Source: Meconema thalassinum
Taxonomy: Eukaryota; Arthropoda; Insecta; Orthoptera; Tettigoniidae
Length of the DNA: 64,000 nucleotides
Direction of reading: 5' to 3'
Assembly (NCBI GenBank): GCA_946902985.2
Contig: OX336388.2
Coordinates: forward strand, 133,559,846 to 133,623,845
The notes below the pieces were generated by a model. That model did not search any database and was not told the DNA's origin. It worked only from the letters and a program-made list of their open reading frames with translations. The translations under genes were made by a program, and so were the position numbers. Positions 10,601 through 21,978 of this stretch are shown piece by piece. How positions within the stretch are numbered: position 1 is the first letter of the stretch; each line of letters starts with the position of its first letter.

Positions 10601-11020
10601 GTCTCTTACACTTGCATTACTGATCTACACTCTTCTTCACGTCCCCACGTCCTTCCTTACTCCCGTCACAGTCGGACGTGACACACCGTAGTAATAACGC
10701 CAACTCAGACGTCCTTGTATTCCTCACAGCGGCTCGCGTGCTCAAGTGAAGTGCGTGCCGAACCGCTGACACTAGCAAGGTGATTATATAATAAGTAGCC
10801 GGCTGGGCGACTAGTACATCGACCCGCGTGCTAAGGCTACATCCCTTAAACCACATTTACAGTCTTTATAGGAGCGCCCCCTAGTTCCTAGCACACCACA
10901 ACACACTACACTGGTCAGCTTGCCCTGTCAAGGGGAGCTACCCTTCTTTAGGCACAAACTCATAAATTAGTACAGCAACTCTCCCTTTTAGATCCACCCC
11001 CAAATAAGGGATCTAAAACA

Positions 11021-11384
11021 ATATGCGAGTCGCATACGACTGTTTATGTTCGACGATAGTTATTATAACTATTTTATGTTCGAACATAAATATTCATAAA
11101 TATCTGTCGAGATTTGGCCAGTTTTATGTACTGAAGAGAGCGCATGAGACGCAGAGAATACCTTGTATTTGACCATGGCCTCCTTGATTACCCCCACTAT
11201 GACACTAGGCCACACAGTGAAATTTGAATTAGAAGGCCTTGGAACTCCGCGCAGGTGCGTTGCTATCCTCACCTAATTGGTCAAACGACTGTTTCTTGAG
11301 CTGTGATTGGTGGGAGAAACTGTTTCATTTTTTTTATTTTTTTTTAGCGTATGGCTTTTAGTGCCGGGAGTGCCCGAGGACATG
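11021..11384. other. AT-rich flank, no gene seen
   Basis: Host or old repeat sequence after the LTR. A perfect 16-nt palindrome TTATGTTCGAACATAA is at 11,074-11,089. A 67-codon minus-strand frame at 11,069-11,272 has no recognisable domain. Confidence 0.5.
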
Positions 11385-11668
11385 TTCGGCTCGCCAGTTT
11401 TGTAGCTGCTTCGAGACGGACACCCGATGGGTGAGCTACAAGTACCGTTGGGGAGGGAAGTTGGAAAGGAAGGGCGAGGAGTTGGAAGGTAGCGGCTGTG
11501 GCCTATAGTTAGGGACCAACCCCGGCATTTGCCTGGAAGGAAGATGGGAAACCACAGAAGACCATCTTCAAGGTTGCCGGCGGGGGGATTCGAACCTCCT
11601 CGCCTCCCGGATGTGAGCCACTGCCAGCAGTCATGCCGTAACGACCACAGCTAACTCACCCGGTTGTT
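11385..11668 (-). mobile_element. tRNA-derived SINE with conserved central domain
   Basis: Read on the minus strand, the head at 11,668 (CCGGGTGAGTTAGCTGTGG) leads to a pol III B-box-like GGTTCGAATCC, then the shared core TGTGGTTTCCCA...CAGGCAAATGCCGGGG and a tail of CTTCCAACTCC-type sequence. The same core is at 19,076-19,240, 26,475-26,790 and 46,190-46,685, defining one SINE group with different heads. Confidence 0.85.
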
Positions 11669-12021
11669 TCATAATGAAAAATAGTGTTATAATGACCAAC
11701 AATATGATACAGTTTTATGACATATAATAGTCAGGGTCGAACATAAATTATATTTAAATATGTAGACCATTTATGTAATCAAATTATTTGTAAGGATCAA
11801 CGAGCTAGAGAAAGGTATATAGAGTGGAAATGGTGCCGCCATGTTTGAAGAAGGTTGAACTGGCAGCCGCCATGATATACCCTGTCAAGAGGTTGGGAGG
11901 CAAGGAGGGAGAGGCGTAACTAACGAGGCGTAAGATTAGGCCTACGTAAGGCCTGATAATTTAATTTGTACATTGAACGAAAACTAACACAATCATCTTA
12001 CAAGACAATAAGCTACGTTGC

Positions 12022-12499
12022 TTATGCACAGTACATTGCATGATTCCATTCTCCTTTAAAAATAAAACGTTTTGTGTACAACTGACGCACCTGTTGACCT
12101 CTCACGTTGAGCTGTATTTCTGCTGAAGTGTGAAGCCTGCATTTATAATACTGTTTCACAATTCGCTTGATGAGTGAAGCATAGTGAGGCTTTTCCCCAG
12201 GTTCAGTAGCTGTAAATAGATGGTCAGATTTCAGAAACAGATAACCCGGCAGCATATCATAGACATCTGTCTTCAACTTCAGCATGAGATTATTCGTGTT
12301 CTTTCGCAACATACACTCATTCTTCCTGATGACACTCAGCTGTTTTACATAATTTCACTACATCATTTGATGGATTCAAAGGGCATTCTTTCACGTCTTT
12401 CTCTTTAATCACTCCTTCTTTCTGAACATCTTGACCTGATAAAAGTACTTCTAGGCATTCAATACAAGTAAATTTTTTTAGACACTTGGCGAACGACAC
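12022..12499 (-). pseudogene. P-like transposase C-terminal remnant
   Basis: Two adjacent minus-strand frames (12,317-12,499 and 12,022-12,312) resemble the C-terminal part of THAP9/P-type transposases: a C-x(2)-C motif followed by VLLSG and PSNDVVKLC, then a block with LIKRIVKQYYKCRLH and a final FIFKGE. A frame change separates the two. The family assignment is from memory of these motifs and is supported by the THAP domain in the same element. Confidence 0.7.
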
Positions 12500-12957
12500 T
12501 TCCAGCTATCTAATGAACAACATTTCCTACATACAAGCTCGGTGAATTATAATGTGCACAGTAACCATGATCTGTCTGTCAGCATAGTATCGTCCTTCCC
12601 ATTGACACCATGAATATTTGCTGTTGCAGTTGTCACAAGTAGGTCACACTCAATAGGCTTACAGTTGGAATTCATGGATGGGCGTACTCTCGCAATTAAA
12701 CACGTCTATTAGCTGAATTAAATTGTACTGCATTTGGATTATTTCTATTCCCACTTCTGGAGCGAATAGAAGAAAAAAATAGCTCTAAGTGATCCTGACT
12801 CAATCTGCGTGTTAATAAGTATCTCAATACAGAACTTTGTCCCCACACGTATGTTTCTGCTAGTTGTATCACACTTTTAAGAGATCAATAATCAAACCGT
12901 ATATTGGCATCTTTCTGCTGGAATCGCAAATAAGCTTTCCATCTAAAATTTCTGAGA

Positions 12958-12964
12958 AGAAAGT

Positions 12965-13004
<40 letters not shown>

Positions 13005-13006
13005 AA
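12958..13006. repeat. (GAAA)n microsatellite
   Basis: About 49 bp of GAAA units, nearly pure after the first two, inside the P1 element. Confidence 0.95.
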
Positions 13007-13116
13007 AAATAAAAGATTAGTAAAGCCTGTTATGTTTCCCATAATTAGTTCAAAACAACGAACTAGAGAAAGCCTCGTTGGCTTATGAAGATTGATATTT
13101 GAACAATATATTTTAT

Positions 13117-13275
13117 TTTATAGCTTGCCACGGTGGGTGAGTGGTTATCGTGTCGGATTACTAACCCCCAAGCTTGCAGGTTCGCTCCTGGCCGTGGTAA
13201 GTGATTTTTTTAAGGGGGCAAAAATCACGATACGCATGTCATACGATGTTGGCATGTTAAAGAACCCATTTGAAT
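13117..13275 (+). mobile_element. tRNA-like SINE inside P1
   Basis: The segment opens with GCCACGG and has CCGTGGT about 70 nt later, so a 7-bp acceptor-like stem can form. Between them are an A-box-like TGGGTGAGTGGTTA and a B-box-like GGTTCGCTCC. The following body contains GGCATGTTAAAGAACC, similar to bodies of other SINEs in the window. The anticodon arm does not fold well, so this is a SINE head rather than a working tRNA. Confidence 0.65.
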
Positions 13276-13543
13276 TCAGTAGGCCGTGTTCATAATGGCA
13301 TAATTAATATCGGGATTTTCCGGCAACACAAAGTTCCTCATTTCTCTACCAGAAAGCGCTATAATGTCAAGGAGCTTAGTTATCTAACCTCCTTGACTTT
13401 CATCGTGCTTCAAGGAACAACAAAATTCGACATGCAAGCTACCCTCTGGGTGTCAAATAACAAAGCTTGCACCCGGCACCCGAGGCCATACGATATTATT
13501 ACCGTAATTATGATTATGGCTCACAACTATCTTTGATTAAATT

Positions 13544-14034
13544 TTAAGACAGCCTAATATATTTACCTACTGATATCAAGGTCTTCTGCAACAATGCTAC
13601 CGTATCTGAATGCGAGTGTTCTGTAGTTTCCTGGAAACTACGCTTCTTCGGCGAAGATCTACAGGCCTGCTTCTTCTGCAGATGTGCAGGAAAATTGAAA
13701 ATTGTAGGTACTGCATTGGCTAGTAGACTTCGCCTTTCATTTGCTACATACATATATTTATCTTCAAAGTGTAGAGAACAAATTAAGCTGTATCTCGTGG
13801 GGTGCCATTTATTGCTTTTCATGTTGACAACCTATTGTTTTGTTAGTTCCTGGTTCTGCAGAGGGAATCTGAAATGTAAATATCACACAAACTTAAACTG
13901 CTGCATCACGTTTTCGTAAAGGGTCTATCTCATTAATTTATGAATTTGGATGACATTTCTTACCTGAAATACAACACTCCTGTTGTTTTATAACTTCTAT
14001 TCGTACAATTGAATGACGATCACACTGATGGCAT
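13544..14034 (-). pseudogene. THAP domain of P1 transposase, two exons
   Basis: Exon 1 runs from ATG at 14,034 to 13,964 and ends CAG before GTAAGA, a strong donor. An intron of 95 bp (13,963-13,869) ends TTTCAG. Exon 2 continues from 13,868 with FPLQNQELT and then W-x-P-x(3)-S-x-I-C-S-x-H-F and AVPTIF, the hallmark spacing of the C2CH THAP zinc finger. The intron is phase 2 and precedes the FP dipeptide. Two nonsense codons disable it: TGA at codon 5, where the first zinc-ligand Cys is expected, and TAG at 13,832-13,834, where the family usually has Trp. A second donor-like TAG|GTAAAT ends the readable exon near 13,568. Confidence 0.85.
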
Positions 14035-14354
14035 GGTCAATGTATTTTTAAATACATTTCATTCAACACATGTTCCCGCTCAACGCGAACAATCACAACA
14101 AGCTCTTGTCAGACGACGTTCTGAATCATGGCCGCCTTAACTCAGGTTGCCTCCGCCCAGAGCGCTGCTACGCGGCTCCTTGCCTCTCTATATACCTTTC
14201 TCTAGCTCGTTGGTAAGGATATCCATTTTATTTTATTTTATTTTAATATTGTATAAACGCTGATGAAGTCATCATCGTAGGTCGAATCATGTTCTAACAT
14301 TAGAATTACCGTAGTATTGATTAGCGGGGCATTCCAATTAATTAGTGTATTATT

Positions 14355-14645
14355 ATTGGGGTAGCGCACCTGCCTCTCGCCCGGAGATCCCGGGTTCAAT
14401 TCCCGGCTCCGTCAGGGATTTTAGAAACTGACGCGAGGGCTGGAACGGGGTGCACTCAGCCTCGTTAGGACAATTGAGTAGCTGTCTGACGTGAGGCAGC
14501 GCCCCGATCACGACAATCAAGATTAACGGCCCAGGGGACCCGATGCGCTGATCACGCGTCACCCCAATATCTGCAGGCCAAATGGCTGAGCAGCGGTCGC
14601 TTGGTAGGCCTAGGCCCTTCATGGGCTGAAGTGCCAGGGGTTATT
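14355..14645 (+). mobile_element. tRNA-headed SINE, 46.2-kb group
   Basis: A decayed tRNA head carries GGGTTCAATTCCCGG (B box). The body GGGCTGGAACGGGGTGCACTCAGCCTCG aligns with GGACTGGAACGAGGTCTACTCAGCCTCG in the SINE at 46,190-46,685. It ends in AT-rich TTATTATATTATTTATTA. Confidence 0.75.
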
Positions 14646-14656
14646 ATATTATTTAT

Positions 14657-17215
14657 TACTAGCAGATACCCGCGGCTTCGCTCGCGTCATAGTCGTGTCA
14701 TATTGTTATTCAATGAAATGCAGGTTTAACCCCATTAACGGCTCTTTAGATCCTGAATATCCAAACATCCCTCCTTAGTAGAAGTTCTCGACATACAACA
14801 AACATATCCCCAAAATTTCATTCTTCTAACTTTAATAGTTTTGGTTGGCCGATGAGAGTGAATATCCAAATATCCTTCCTTAGTGGACGTTTTTCTTCCC
14901 GAATTTCACCACTCCCCATCGGCCCCTTAAATTGGATTTATGAAAAAACGGTCGAACCCCTATCTATTTATTTATTTATTTATTTATTTATAAGCTGATT
15001 GTTTTCCTCTGAGTTTCAAACTCCTCGCCTATGTTGATTAAGAGATACACGCTCCGTTAGGAATCTTTCAACCCCCACTTTTCATTACTTTCACCCCATC
15101 GAAAAATCATAAGATACGAGACAGCTTATTTTTAATGATTACTTTAAATGGCAAGTATCACATCCCCAAATGCAACCACTCGTGAGATATTGTTATTTAA
15201 TGAAATGCACGTTTACCCTCTTAACACCCATTTAGAACCTGAATATCCAAAAATTTTCCGCAGTGGATGTTTTCGTCATACAACGAACATATCCCTAAAA
15301 TGCCATGTTTCTAATTTCAATAATTTTGGCTTGGCGATGATAAGTGAGTGAGTCAGTCAGGACATTTTATTTCATTTTTTTTCCAGAATTTCACCCCTCC
15401 CCTGAACCCCTTAAATAAGATTTATAAAAAAAACGGTCCAACAACTATTTACTAATTTTTAAGCTGTTTTTCCCCCTGAGTTTGATGAGTGAGTGAGTGA
15501 GTCAATCAGTTAGGACACATTCTTTCCTGTTTTTTTCCCCATAATTTCACCCCTCCCCATGGGCCCCTTAAATTGGATTTTTGATAAAACAGTCCAACAC
15601 CTATTTACTTATTATTAAGCTGATTTTATTCCGCTTAATTTCAAACTTCTCGCCTATGTCCTTTAAGAGATACACGCTCCGTTAAGATTCCTTCAACCCC
15701 CAACTTTCACCCCTTCCACCTCATGATATACACCACTTCAATAATCCCTTAGACACATGTCTGCTTATTTTTAATGACTAGTTTATATGCCGAATATCAC
15801 ATCCCCAAATGAAACAACTCGTGAGAAATTGTTATTCAATGAAATGCAAGTTTAACCCCCTTAACACCCCTTTAGAACATGAATATACAAAAATCCATCC
15901 TTAGTGGACGTTTTTGACATACAACGAACATATCCCCAAAATCTCATATTTCGAACTGAAACAGGTTTTGCTGAAGGATAATGAGTGAATAACCAAAAAT
16001 CCTTCCTTAGTGGAGTTCATTCCCCAGAACCCCACGGACTCGTTAAATTGGATTTATGAAAAAAAAAACGGTCGAACACCTGTTGACTTATTTTTTCAAG
16101 CTGATTATATCCCCCCCCCCGAGTTTGATACGTTTGCCTCTGTCGTTTAAGAGACACTTGCTCCGTTAGGAATCCTTCAACCCCCACTTTTCACCCATTC
16201 ACCTCATAATATAATAATATACACCACATCCACAATCCCTCAGACACATGTCTTCTTATTCTTACGGGGGCCGATAACCTAGATGTTAGGCCCCTTAAAA
16301 CAACAATTATCATCATCATCATCATCTTATTCTTATTGATGAGTCTATATGCCGAGTATCACATTCCCCAAAGAAACCAATCGGGATATATTGTTATTCA
16401 ATTAAATTCAGGTCTATCCCCTTAACACCCCTTTAGAACCTGAATATCCAAAAAGCCTTCCTTAGTGGACGTTTTCGACATACAGCGAACATAACCCCAG
16501 AATTTCATGTCTAACTTCAATAATTTTGGCTGGGTGAGCGAGTCAGTCAGGATATTTTCTTTCATTTTTTTACCAGAATTTCGCCCCTCCCCATGGGCCT
16601 CTTGAATTGGATTTATAAAAAACGCTCGAACTCTTATTAACTTATTTTTAAGCTGTATTTTCCCCCTGAGTTTGATGAGTAAGTCAGTCAGTCAGTTAGG
16701 ACACTTTCTCTTCTTTCTTCTCCAGAATTTCACCCCACCCCATTGGCCCCTTAAATTGAATTTATGAAAAAACGGTCGAACACCTATTTACTTATTTTTT
16801 AAGCTGTTTTTTCCGCTGAGTTTCAAACTTCTCGCCTATGTCGTTTAAGAGATACACGCTCCGTTAAGTTTCCTTCAACCCCCACTTTTCACCCCTTTCA
16901 CCTTATAATATACAGTACATCACATCGAAAAACCCTTAGACAAATGTCTGCTTATTGTTAATGATTAGTTTATATGCTGAGTATCACATCCACTAATGAA
17001 ACCACTTGTGAGATATTGTTATTCAATGAAATGCAGGTTTAACCCCCTTAAGACCCCTTTAGAACCGGAATATTCGAAAATCCTTCCTTTGAGGACGGTT
17101 TTGACATTCAACGAGCATATCCCCAAAATGTCATGTTTCTAACTTCAATAATTTTGGCTGGGTGATGATGAGTCAGTGAGTCAGTGAGTCAGTCAGTCAG
17201 GACACTTTGTTTTAT
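14657..17215 (+). repeat. Tandem array of ~0.5-0.63 kb units
   Basis: Opens with ACCCGCGGCTTCGCTCGCG and then repeats a unit containing TATTGTTATTCAATGAAATG, AACCCCCTTAACACCCCTTT, CCTTCCTTAGTGGACG, TTTCACCCCTCCCCAT and AAACGGTCGAACACC. Unit anchors fall near 14,692, 15,186, 15,815, 16,388 and 17,012, so spacing varies from about 495 to 630 bp through internal indels. Short GTGAGTCAGTCAG runs punctuate the units. There is no coding potential. Confidence 0.85.
16265..16330 (+). repeat. SINE 3' tail fragment
   Basis: GGGGGCCGATAACCTAGATGTTAGGCCCCTTAAAACAACAA followed by (ATC)n. The same tail type (GATGACC...AGCCCCTAAA) is at about 26,750 with a full SINE. Only the tail inserted, or survived, here. 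Confidence 0.6.
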
Positions 17216-17999
17216 ATAAGAGATTCGTTATGGACTACAGGGAATAATTGAGTCTTTCCTTATGAAAGTTGGCAACCCTAGCTGTCAAAAAAGTGCAAAC
17301 TTACAGTAGACGAACTATTCTTTGGGCTTCACCCTCATATCCTTGCTTATTTATTCACCTTCTTGGTGGCCTCTTGCCGTTATTATAGTTGGTAATTTCT
17401 TCAAGCCCTCGGATGTCAGTATCCGCCATGCTTCCTTCTTTGGCATTGCACCTCACGTCATCCGGTATTCTGTCTATTTCTTTACATCATAGTAAAACTT
17501 CTCTACACAACCTAGAATCGAACCATCGACCACACGATTAAGAGTCCATCACTCTGACCTCAAGACCAACAATTTATGATAAATATGTTCGCTTAAAAAG
17601 ATTCATGAAGTGCACTATTCACTATTCCTGATGTGGTCTGAGGGGTAGAAATAAAATCAAGTCCCAATTTTCACCACTGCGCAAGCACAGGTGATTAACC
17701 AATCAGAAGAGTCGCCCAACTCCGATGATTCTGGTCTGCCGATAAAGTTAGGTCCAAGGGCGGGTTAGTTGTTGGGATCAGGCCTTAGAAACACCAATGC
17801 ACCGGTTGCGATCGTTAAATAATTACTATTCTTGTGTTTGGGCCCGTACTTGGTAACTTTTGTTACCAATCATGCATTGCATTAAATTTAAGGACTTTCC
17901 GTTTATTTTTTGGTCCTTAGGAAAATTAACGCAACGTGATGGACGGTGATGGATACATGTGATGCGGAGTTCGCAAATCTATAAGGTAATTGTTACGTC
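17216..17999. other. No gene recognised
   Basis: Moderately AT-rich sequence without a long ORF, recognisable repeat end or RNA gene. Confidence 0.5.
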
Positions 18000-18545
18000 T
18001 AGAGATGGGACAATCAACTACTTTTAACCATCGACTGACTAGTCATTCGTTGGAAGAAACTATCGACTACTTTCTGTCGAATGCTTACCTGAATTCTCTT
18101 AGGTCCTAAGCGTGTCGTTTCATGTATTCGACTGAAAGTAGTCGCTTCTAGGTGGCGTACAAAGCAGTGTACGCCATTACCCGTGGAGTTCAGTCATACC
18201 AACAGATGAAAATCGAACTTCTCCTCAACCGACGTATTTTTGCACACGTCAGTTTGCACTAAGCGACACTCGGCAACATGCAATTGGTCAAAGTTATTTA
18301 TTTTTACTGTGTTTCGAAATGGTGGTTGCGGCGTCGTGAAGACTGCAGCCATTATTTCCATTGTTGCACATTTCATTTAATGCAAAATGTGTCTGAGTAA
18401 ATGTTCCCCGATATTGGTATAGGACACATTACCTGTATGTAAGTGAAGCAATAGAGCAATACTTAATTAAATTACTAGAAGTGAAAGGGAGTTCTTACGT
18501 ACCGGTATCAATTCCATAGCCAACATAGAAATAATCACACATCAT
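18000..18545 (+). mobile_element. Truncated 5' end of hAT-type element
   Basis: Starts TAGAGATGGGAC and stays similar to the left 590 bp of the element at 25,405-29,359, including CATCGACTGACTAGTCATT and the CGGCAACATGCAA block. Similarity stops at about 18,545 with no matching right end nearby. Confidence 0.8.
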
Positions 18546-19075
18546 TCTTTTAATGCCACAAAATAAATGCAGAATAGCCTATTTCCATAGAGCCACAAAC
18601 AAGTAATTTAATCCTCTCTAAAGTAACGCCGTTAACCTACGCGTAATACCGCTTATTTACTTATGTATTGTATGGTAGGTATTGTAGAAAAGACAGCATC
18701 CACACTACACATATTTATACACTGACGAACTACTCATAGGGTTAGTACTGCTGTTCTGACTTAGTGAGGAAAGCAATGGCAAACTACCACACTCCTCGTC
18801 TTGCCTAGTTCGCCTCAATATAGCGCTGCCTTGGGTTTTATATGGGTATCTACCCACATAACCTACCAGTGGTACTTTTTGAGGATCCAACCAACCTTCG
18901 GGCTAACTACCTAACAGACAAGTGTAAACCAGACTAATCAACTACAGTATATTACACAATACCATTTTAAAAACTTTTAGTGGAAATTTAGCCCCGTATA
19001 CTTGGGTGTGTGTGTAATTTTGTCTGATAATCTGTGTTATTGGGCTGTATTAGTGTTTTAATTTGTAATACAGGC
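18546..19075. other. No gene recognised
   Basis: AT-rich; a 61-codon minus-strand frame at 18,705-18,890 has no recognisable features. Confidence 0.45.
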
Positions 19076-19240
19076 GAGGCTTTGGAAGGAGCCGGCCATA
19101 GCCGTAAGTTAGGAACCATTCCGGCATTTGCCTAGAGTAGAAGTGGGAAACCACAGATAACCCCGTCCAGCATGGCTGAGCTAAGAATCGAACCCACGTC
19201 TTCTTTCAGTTTTACCTCACGAGCTCACGCCGGCCCGGCT
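19076..19240 (-). mobile_element. tRNA-derived SINE (central-domain group)
   Basis: On the minus strand GGGTTCGATTC (B box) precedes TGTGGTTTCCCACTTC...TAGGCAAATGCCGGAATGG and GGCTATGGCCGGCTCCTTCC. This matches the core of the copies at 11.4, 26.5 and 46.3 kb. Confidence 0.8.
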
Positions 19241-19554
19241 CTATCGAATTCATAGATAGCGTTACGTGAACTGTGAAATACATGGCAGACACGTAGCGAC
19301 ATGCGGAGAGTTTTGGAATCATGTTGGCGTTCTTCCCAGAAGGTTCCGACTGCCAATTATATGCAAGAATTATTCGCCTAAGAAAATTCTACTATCATGA
19401 TTGTCAAAATACTGTATATATTTAGATGTATAAAAATATTTTAAATCCAAATAAAATAAATACTTGATTATACATGTCCTTTGTCAGCTTTTAGAGATTT
19501 TAAACATTTTTCACACCGGTAGTTTCAGAATACAATCCTTGATATAAATATCCA

Positions 19555-19745
19555 CGGCCGCCGGTAGATGACATAAGATATTCTAAACTGCACCTGCACC
19601 TGCAGAATCTCTCTCTCACATTGCCCACATTGGGTACTAGCAGTAGTGCCCTGCTTCGCCCGGTGGATTTATTTGTCTTATGGATGTTAATGAATACTAC
19701 TACTGAACTGGCATATGATACTCAATTAACATAAACATGACACGG
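19555..19745 (+). repeat. Interspersed repeat, unoccupied copy
   Basis: CGGTAGATGACATAAGA through GATACTCAATTAACA. A second copy starts at 25,328, is split by the hAT element at 25,405, and resumes at 29,360. Both contain CTTCGCCCGGTGGATTTATT. The two copies flank the LINE as diverged direct repeats. Confidence 0.8.
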
Positions 19746-20145
19746 AATTTATCATAAGATACTCAGAAGCGTGTCATTCTGACGGATTTTCGTGAAACGG
19801 TCGCGAGTGCGAATACCGAAGTATCGTATCGTAGTGTTGTGAGGAGTATTGTTGCGAACAATATTAGTGGCAAAAATTAAAAACTAAAAAAAAAAAAAAT
19901 TTTTTTCTTCATACTCTCGACCAAAAGTGAAGTGTTTAGTGAAGTTTAATTATTATTTCAAGAAAACCAGTGCTACCAACCTTCATAAAAACAAACCAAG
20001 TGACTGAAAACCAGCTTTAGACTTCAAATTTGTGACAATCTAAACTTACAGTGACGACGAACAATTACTTAAATATATATTTCTACTTCTACCGATTTAC
20101 AAAGAAACAGTGACTAAAACAGCAGTTCGAATCAAGACAAGCCCC

Positions 20146-21807
20146 ATGGAGGGCGACGGGCCGATCCCGTTGTGTAACCAATATTCCTTGCTATCAGAGA
20201 CCATTCCTGCACCCAAGAAACGACAACAAAAACGACGATCACGGGGTTCGAAATCCGACTCCCTGTCAACTCCTACATCCATAGACTATAAAAAATCAAG
20301 GGAGTCCAGCGACTCCGAAGAGCAACCTCCATCAAGGCACTCTGCCAGAGCCAGACGAATGCAGACTTCAGATGCCAGCAGTGACGAACCCCAATCCTGC
20401 CAACCATCCAGCAGCATGCAGCGTAAGGTAGTAGCCGAAGATTTTCCACCTTTTGTTCTATCTTCCTCCACATCTTATCCACCACTCACAACCTGTACGG
20501 TTACAGTATCTTCTAAACCCTCCCCTCCCATAAATACCGTTCCCTACTCCACTGTAGCGGCCAACACAAATCCATCTCCTCAACCTACTCTTTCTAATCA
20601 ACCTTCAATTTACCATGTCTCTCCACCAATCACTCCTCAACCCTCACAATCTGTTCCGAATTTATATGTATCCCCACTCAGTACTCCTTCATCGCAATTC
20701 CATTATCCATCAACTCAACCCTTTTCCTCTTCAAATTCCATGGCCACTCCTCAAACGGTAGCGTACAACTATCTTGGACATACCTACCATCTTCCTTCGT
20801 CCAATCCTCAATATTCTCCTCAATCCCATCCTCAACCTTCTCCTCAGCCCCATCCTCAACCTTATCCTCAACCCTATCCTCAGCCCCATCCTCAAAATTA
20901 TCCTCAGCCTACAATTAACTTCTCATCTCGATCATCAATTCAACCCTCTCCTGCCATCAACCGTCCCATCCCCTCAACTACTTCTTCTTCTCCTACCCCT
21001 ACTAATGAATCCATCTTCACATACCGTCTTTTTAACTTCACGGAGCCCCGGCCTGAACCGCGCCGCATCTCGGCCATTCTCCGCACCTTCCTACCGGCCA
21101 GCTCCATTACCCAAATCATCCCCCAACCTCATGCCATCATCTTGAAAACCAAAGGTGATGCCAGGGAGGTGTTAATTCACAAGATGGGCTTAGCTCGCTT
21201 AGGCGAACAAGTGGCCATGGAACCTCTTCCTACACGTTCCCCAAAACTTCCATCCCTTCGCCGTGAACCCCTTCTATCTGTCGTGATTCGTGGAGTTGAT
21301 ACCTCCTACACAAATCAGGAAATCCACCAGGAACTCACCTACCATCTCCTAAACATCCATAAAATACTCCGAATTAATAGCGATCGTGGCCCTACTACCC
21401 TGGTGCGTGTCCTCTCAGCAGACCGTGCTTCCATAGACAAGCTACTAGCTGAAGGCGCCTTTCTATACTGGCAACACCACCGTGTGGAACCATCCAGAAC
21501 CTCCACTCCTGCTCCTCTCCGATGTGATCGTTGCCAAACTTATAATTCTCATTCAACAGACCACTGCCCCATGCGTCAGCCAATCTGTGCCCATTGTAGT
21601 CAAGCTCATCCCACTCGTAGCTGCCCCAACCTCTCACTCCCACCCAAATGCACTCAGTGCCAGGGTTCCCACCCGGCCTACTCTCCCCATTGTCCAAACT
21701 ACCCAACAGTTGACGTATCAAAACCTCAATTTACCGCCCCTGTCCGCACCGTAGATCCCATCACACCCCCCCCAATCATCCGTCTCCCCTGCTCCACCTT
21801 CTATTGA
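20146..21807 (+). CDS. LINE ORF1 (gag-like, CCHC zinc knuckles)
   Basis: I take the ATG at 20,146 (GCCCCATGG context) as start; the frame is open upstream without another ATG. The N-terminal half is Ser/Pro/Thr-rich with a PQPHPQPYPQP-type repeat. A middle region (about residues 300-440) looks like the RRM-like domain of jockey-clade ORF1 proteins. Three Cys-rich knuckles follow: CDRCQ-x(9)-CP, CAHCS-x(8)-CP and CTQC-x(10)-CP. These proteins bind element RNA and form the ribonucleoprotein. The annotated stop at 21,805-21,807 comes from a single extra base in a run of nine C just upstream; the other frame continues with a normal-looking C-terminus to 21,976. Confidence 0.85.
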   Translation: MEGDGPIPLCNQYSLLSETIPAPKKRQQKRRSRGSKSDSLSTPTSIDYKKSRESSDSEEQPPSRHSARARRMQTSDASSDEPQSCQPSSSMQRKVVAEDFPPFVLSSSTSYPPLTTCTVTVSSKPSPPINTVPYSTVAANTNPSPQPTLSNQPSIYHVSPPITPQPSQSVPNLYVSPLSTPSSQFHYPSTQPFSSSNSMATPQTVAYNYLGHTYHLPSSNPQYSPQSHPQPSPQPHPQPYPQPYPQPHPQNYPQPTINFSSRSSIQPSPAINRPIPSTTSSSPTPTNESIFTYRLFNFTEPRPEPRRISAILRTFLPASSITQIIPQPHAIILKTKGDAREVLIHKMGLARLGEQVAMEPLPTRSPKLPSLRREPLLSVVIRGVDTSYTNQEIHQELTYHLLNIHKILRINSDRGPTTLVRVLSADRASIDKLLAEGAFLYWQHHRVEPSRTSTPAPLRCDRCQTYNSHSTDHCPMRQPICAHCSQAHPTRSCPNLSLPPKCTQCQGSHPAYSPHCPNYPTVDVSKPQFTAPVRTVDPITPPPIIRLPCSTFY

Positions 21808-21976
21808 AGACATGATTCGCTTCACAGCAATCTGTCTTCAAAATCTATTACCCTTCGACCGCCCCCGGGTGCTGGAAATACTACATTTTGCTGCCCGTAC
21901 AACTTTTGGCCTTAATATGCAAGCCACCACCTCGGGCCAAAAGGTCCACTTCCATTTCAGGCCAATGGAAATTTAA
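21777..21976 (+). pseudogene. LINE ORF1 C-terminus in +1 frame
   Basis: After the C run at about 21,767-21,775 the +1 frame reads PPSIEDMIRFTAICLQNLL and on to FHFRPMEI, then TAA at 21,974-21,976. It has no ATG of its own and is coherent in composition with ORF1, so it is the displaced end of that protein. Confidence 0.75.
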
Positions 21977-21978
21977 TT

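Larger units (their letters stand above)
10148..11020 (+). mobile_element. 3' LTR of the gypsy element (873 bp)
   Basis: Starts TGTACAATACCC and ends GGATCTAAAACA, so it has TG...CA termini. The limits were fixed by comparison with the inverted solo LTR at 36,888-37,750: similarity begins and ends at these bases. A TATAAAA box at 10,376-10,382 and an AATAAA at 10,585-10,590 mark the probable U3 promoter and R/U5 processing signals. The base run after the LTR is ATAT, a candidate 4-bp target duplication that cannot be confirmed because the 5' LTR is outside the window. Confidence 0.9.
11798..14212 (-). mobile_element. P-like (THAP) DNA transposon P1
   Basis: A 2,415-bp element bounded by perfect 27-bp inverted repeats (11,798-11,824 and 14,186-14,212, outer end CAACGAGCTAGAG) and flanked by an 8-bp direct repeat GTAAGGAT (11,790-11,797 and 14,213-14,220). 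Eight-bp duplications and THAP-type transposases are typical of the P superfamily. Coding remains run on the minus strand: a split THAP domain near 13.57-14.03 kb and a transposase C-terminus at 12.02-12.50 kb. Only about 1 kb separates them, so most of the central catalytic part is deleted. A GAAA microsatellite and a tRNA-headed SINE lie in that gap. The target was a repeat whose unoccupied relative is at 33,735-33,840. Confidence 0.9.
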
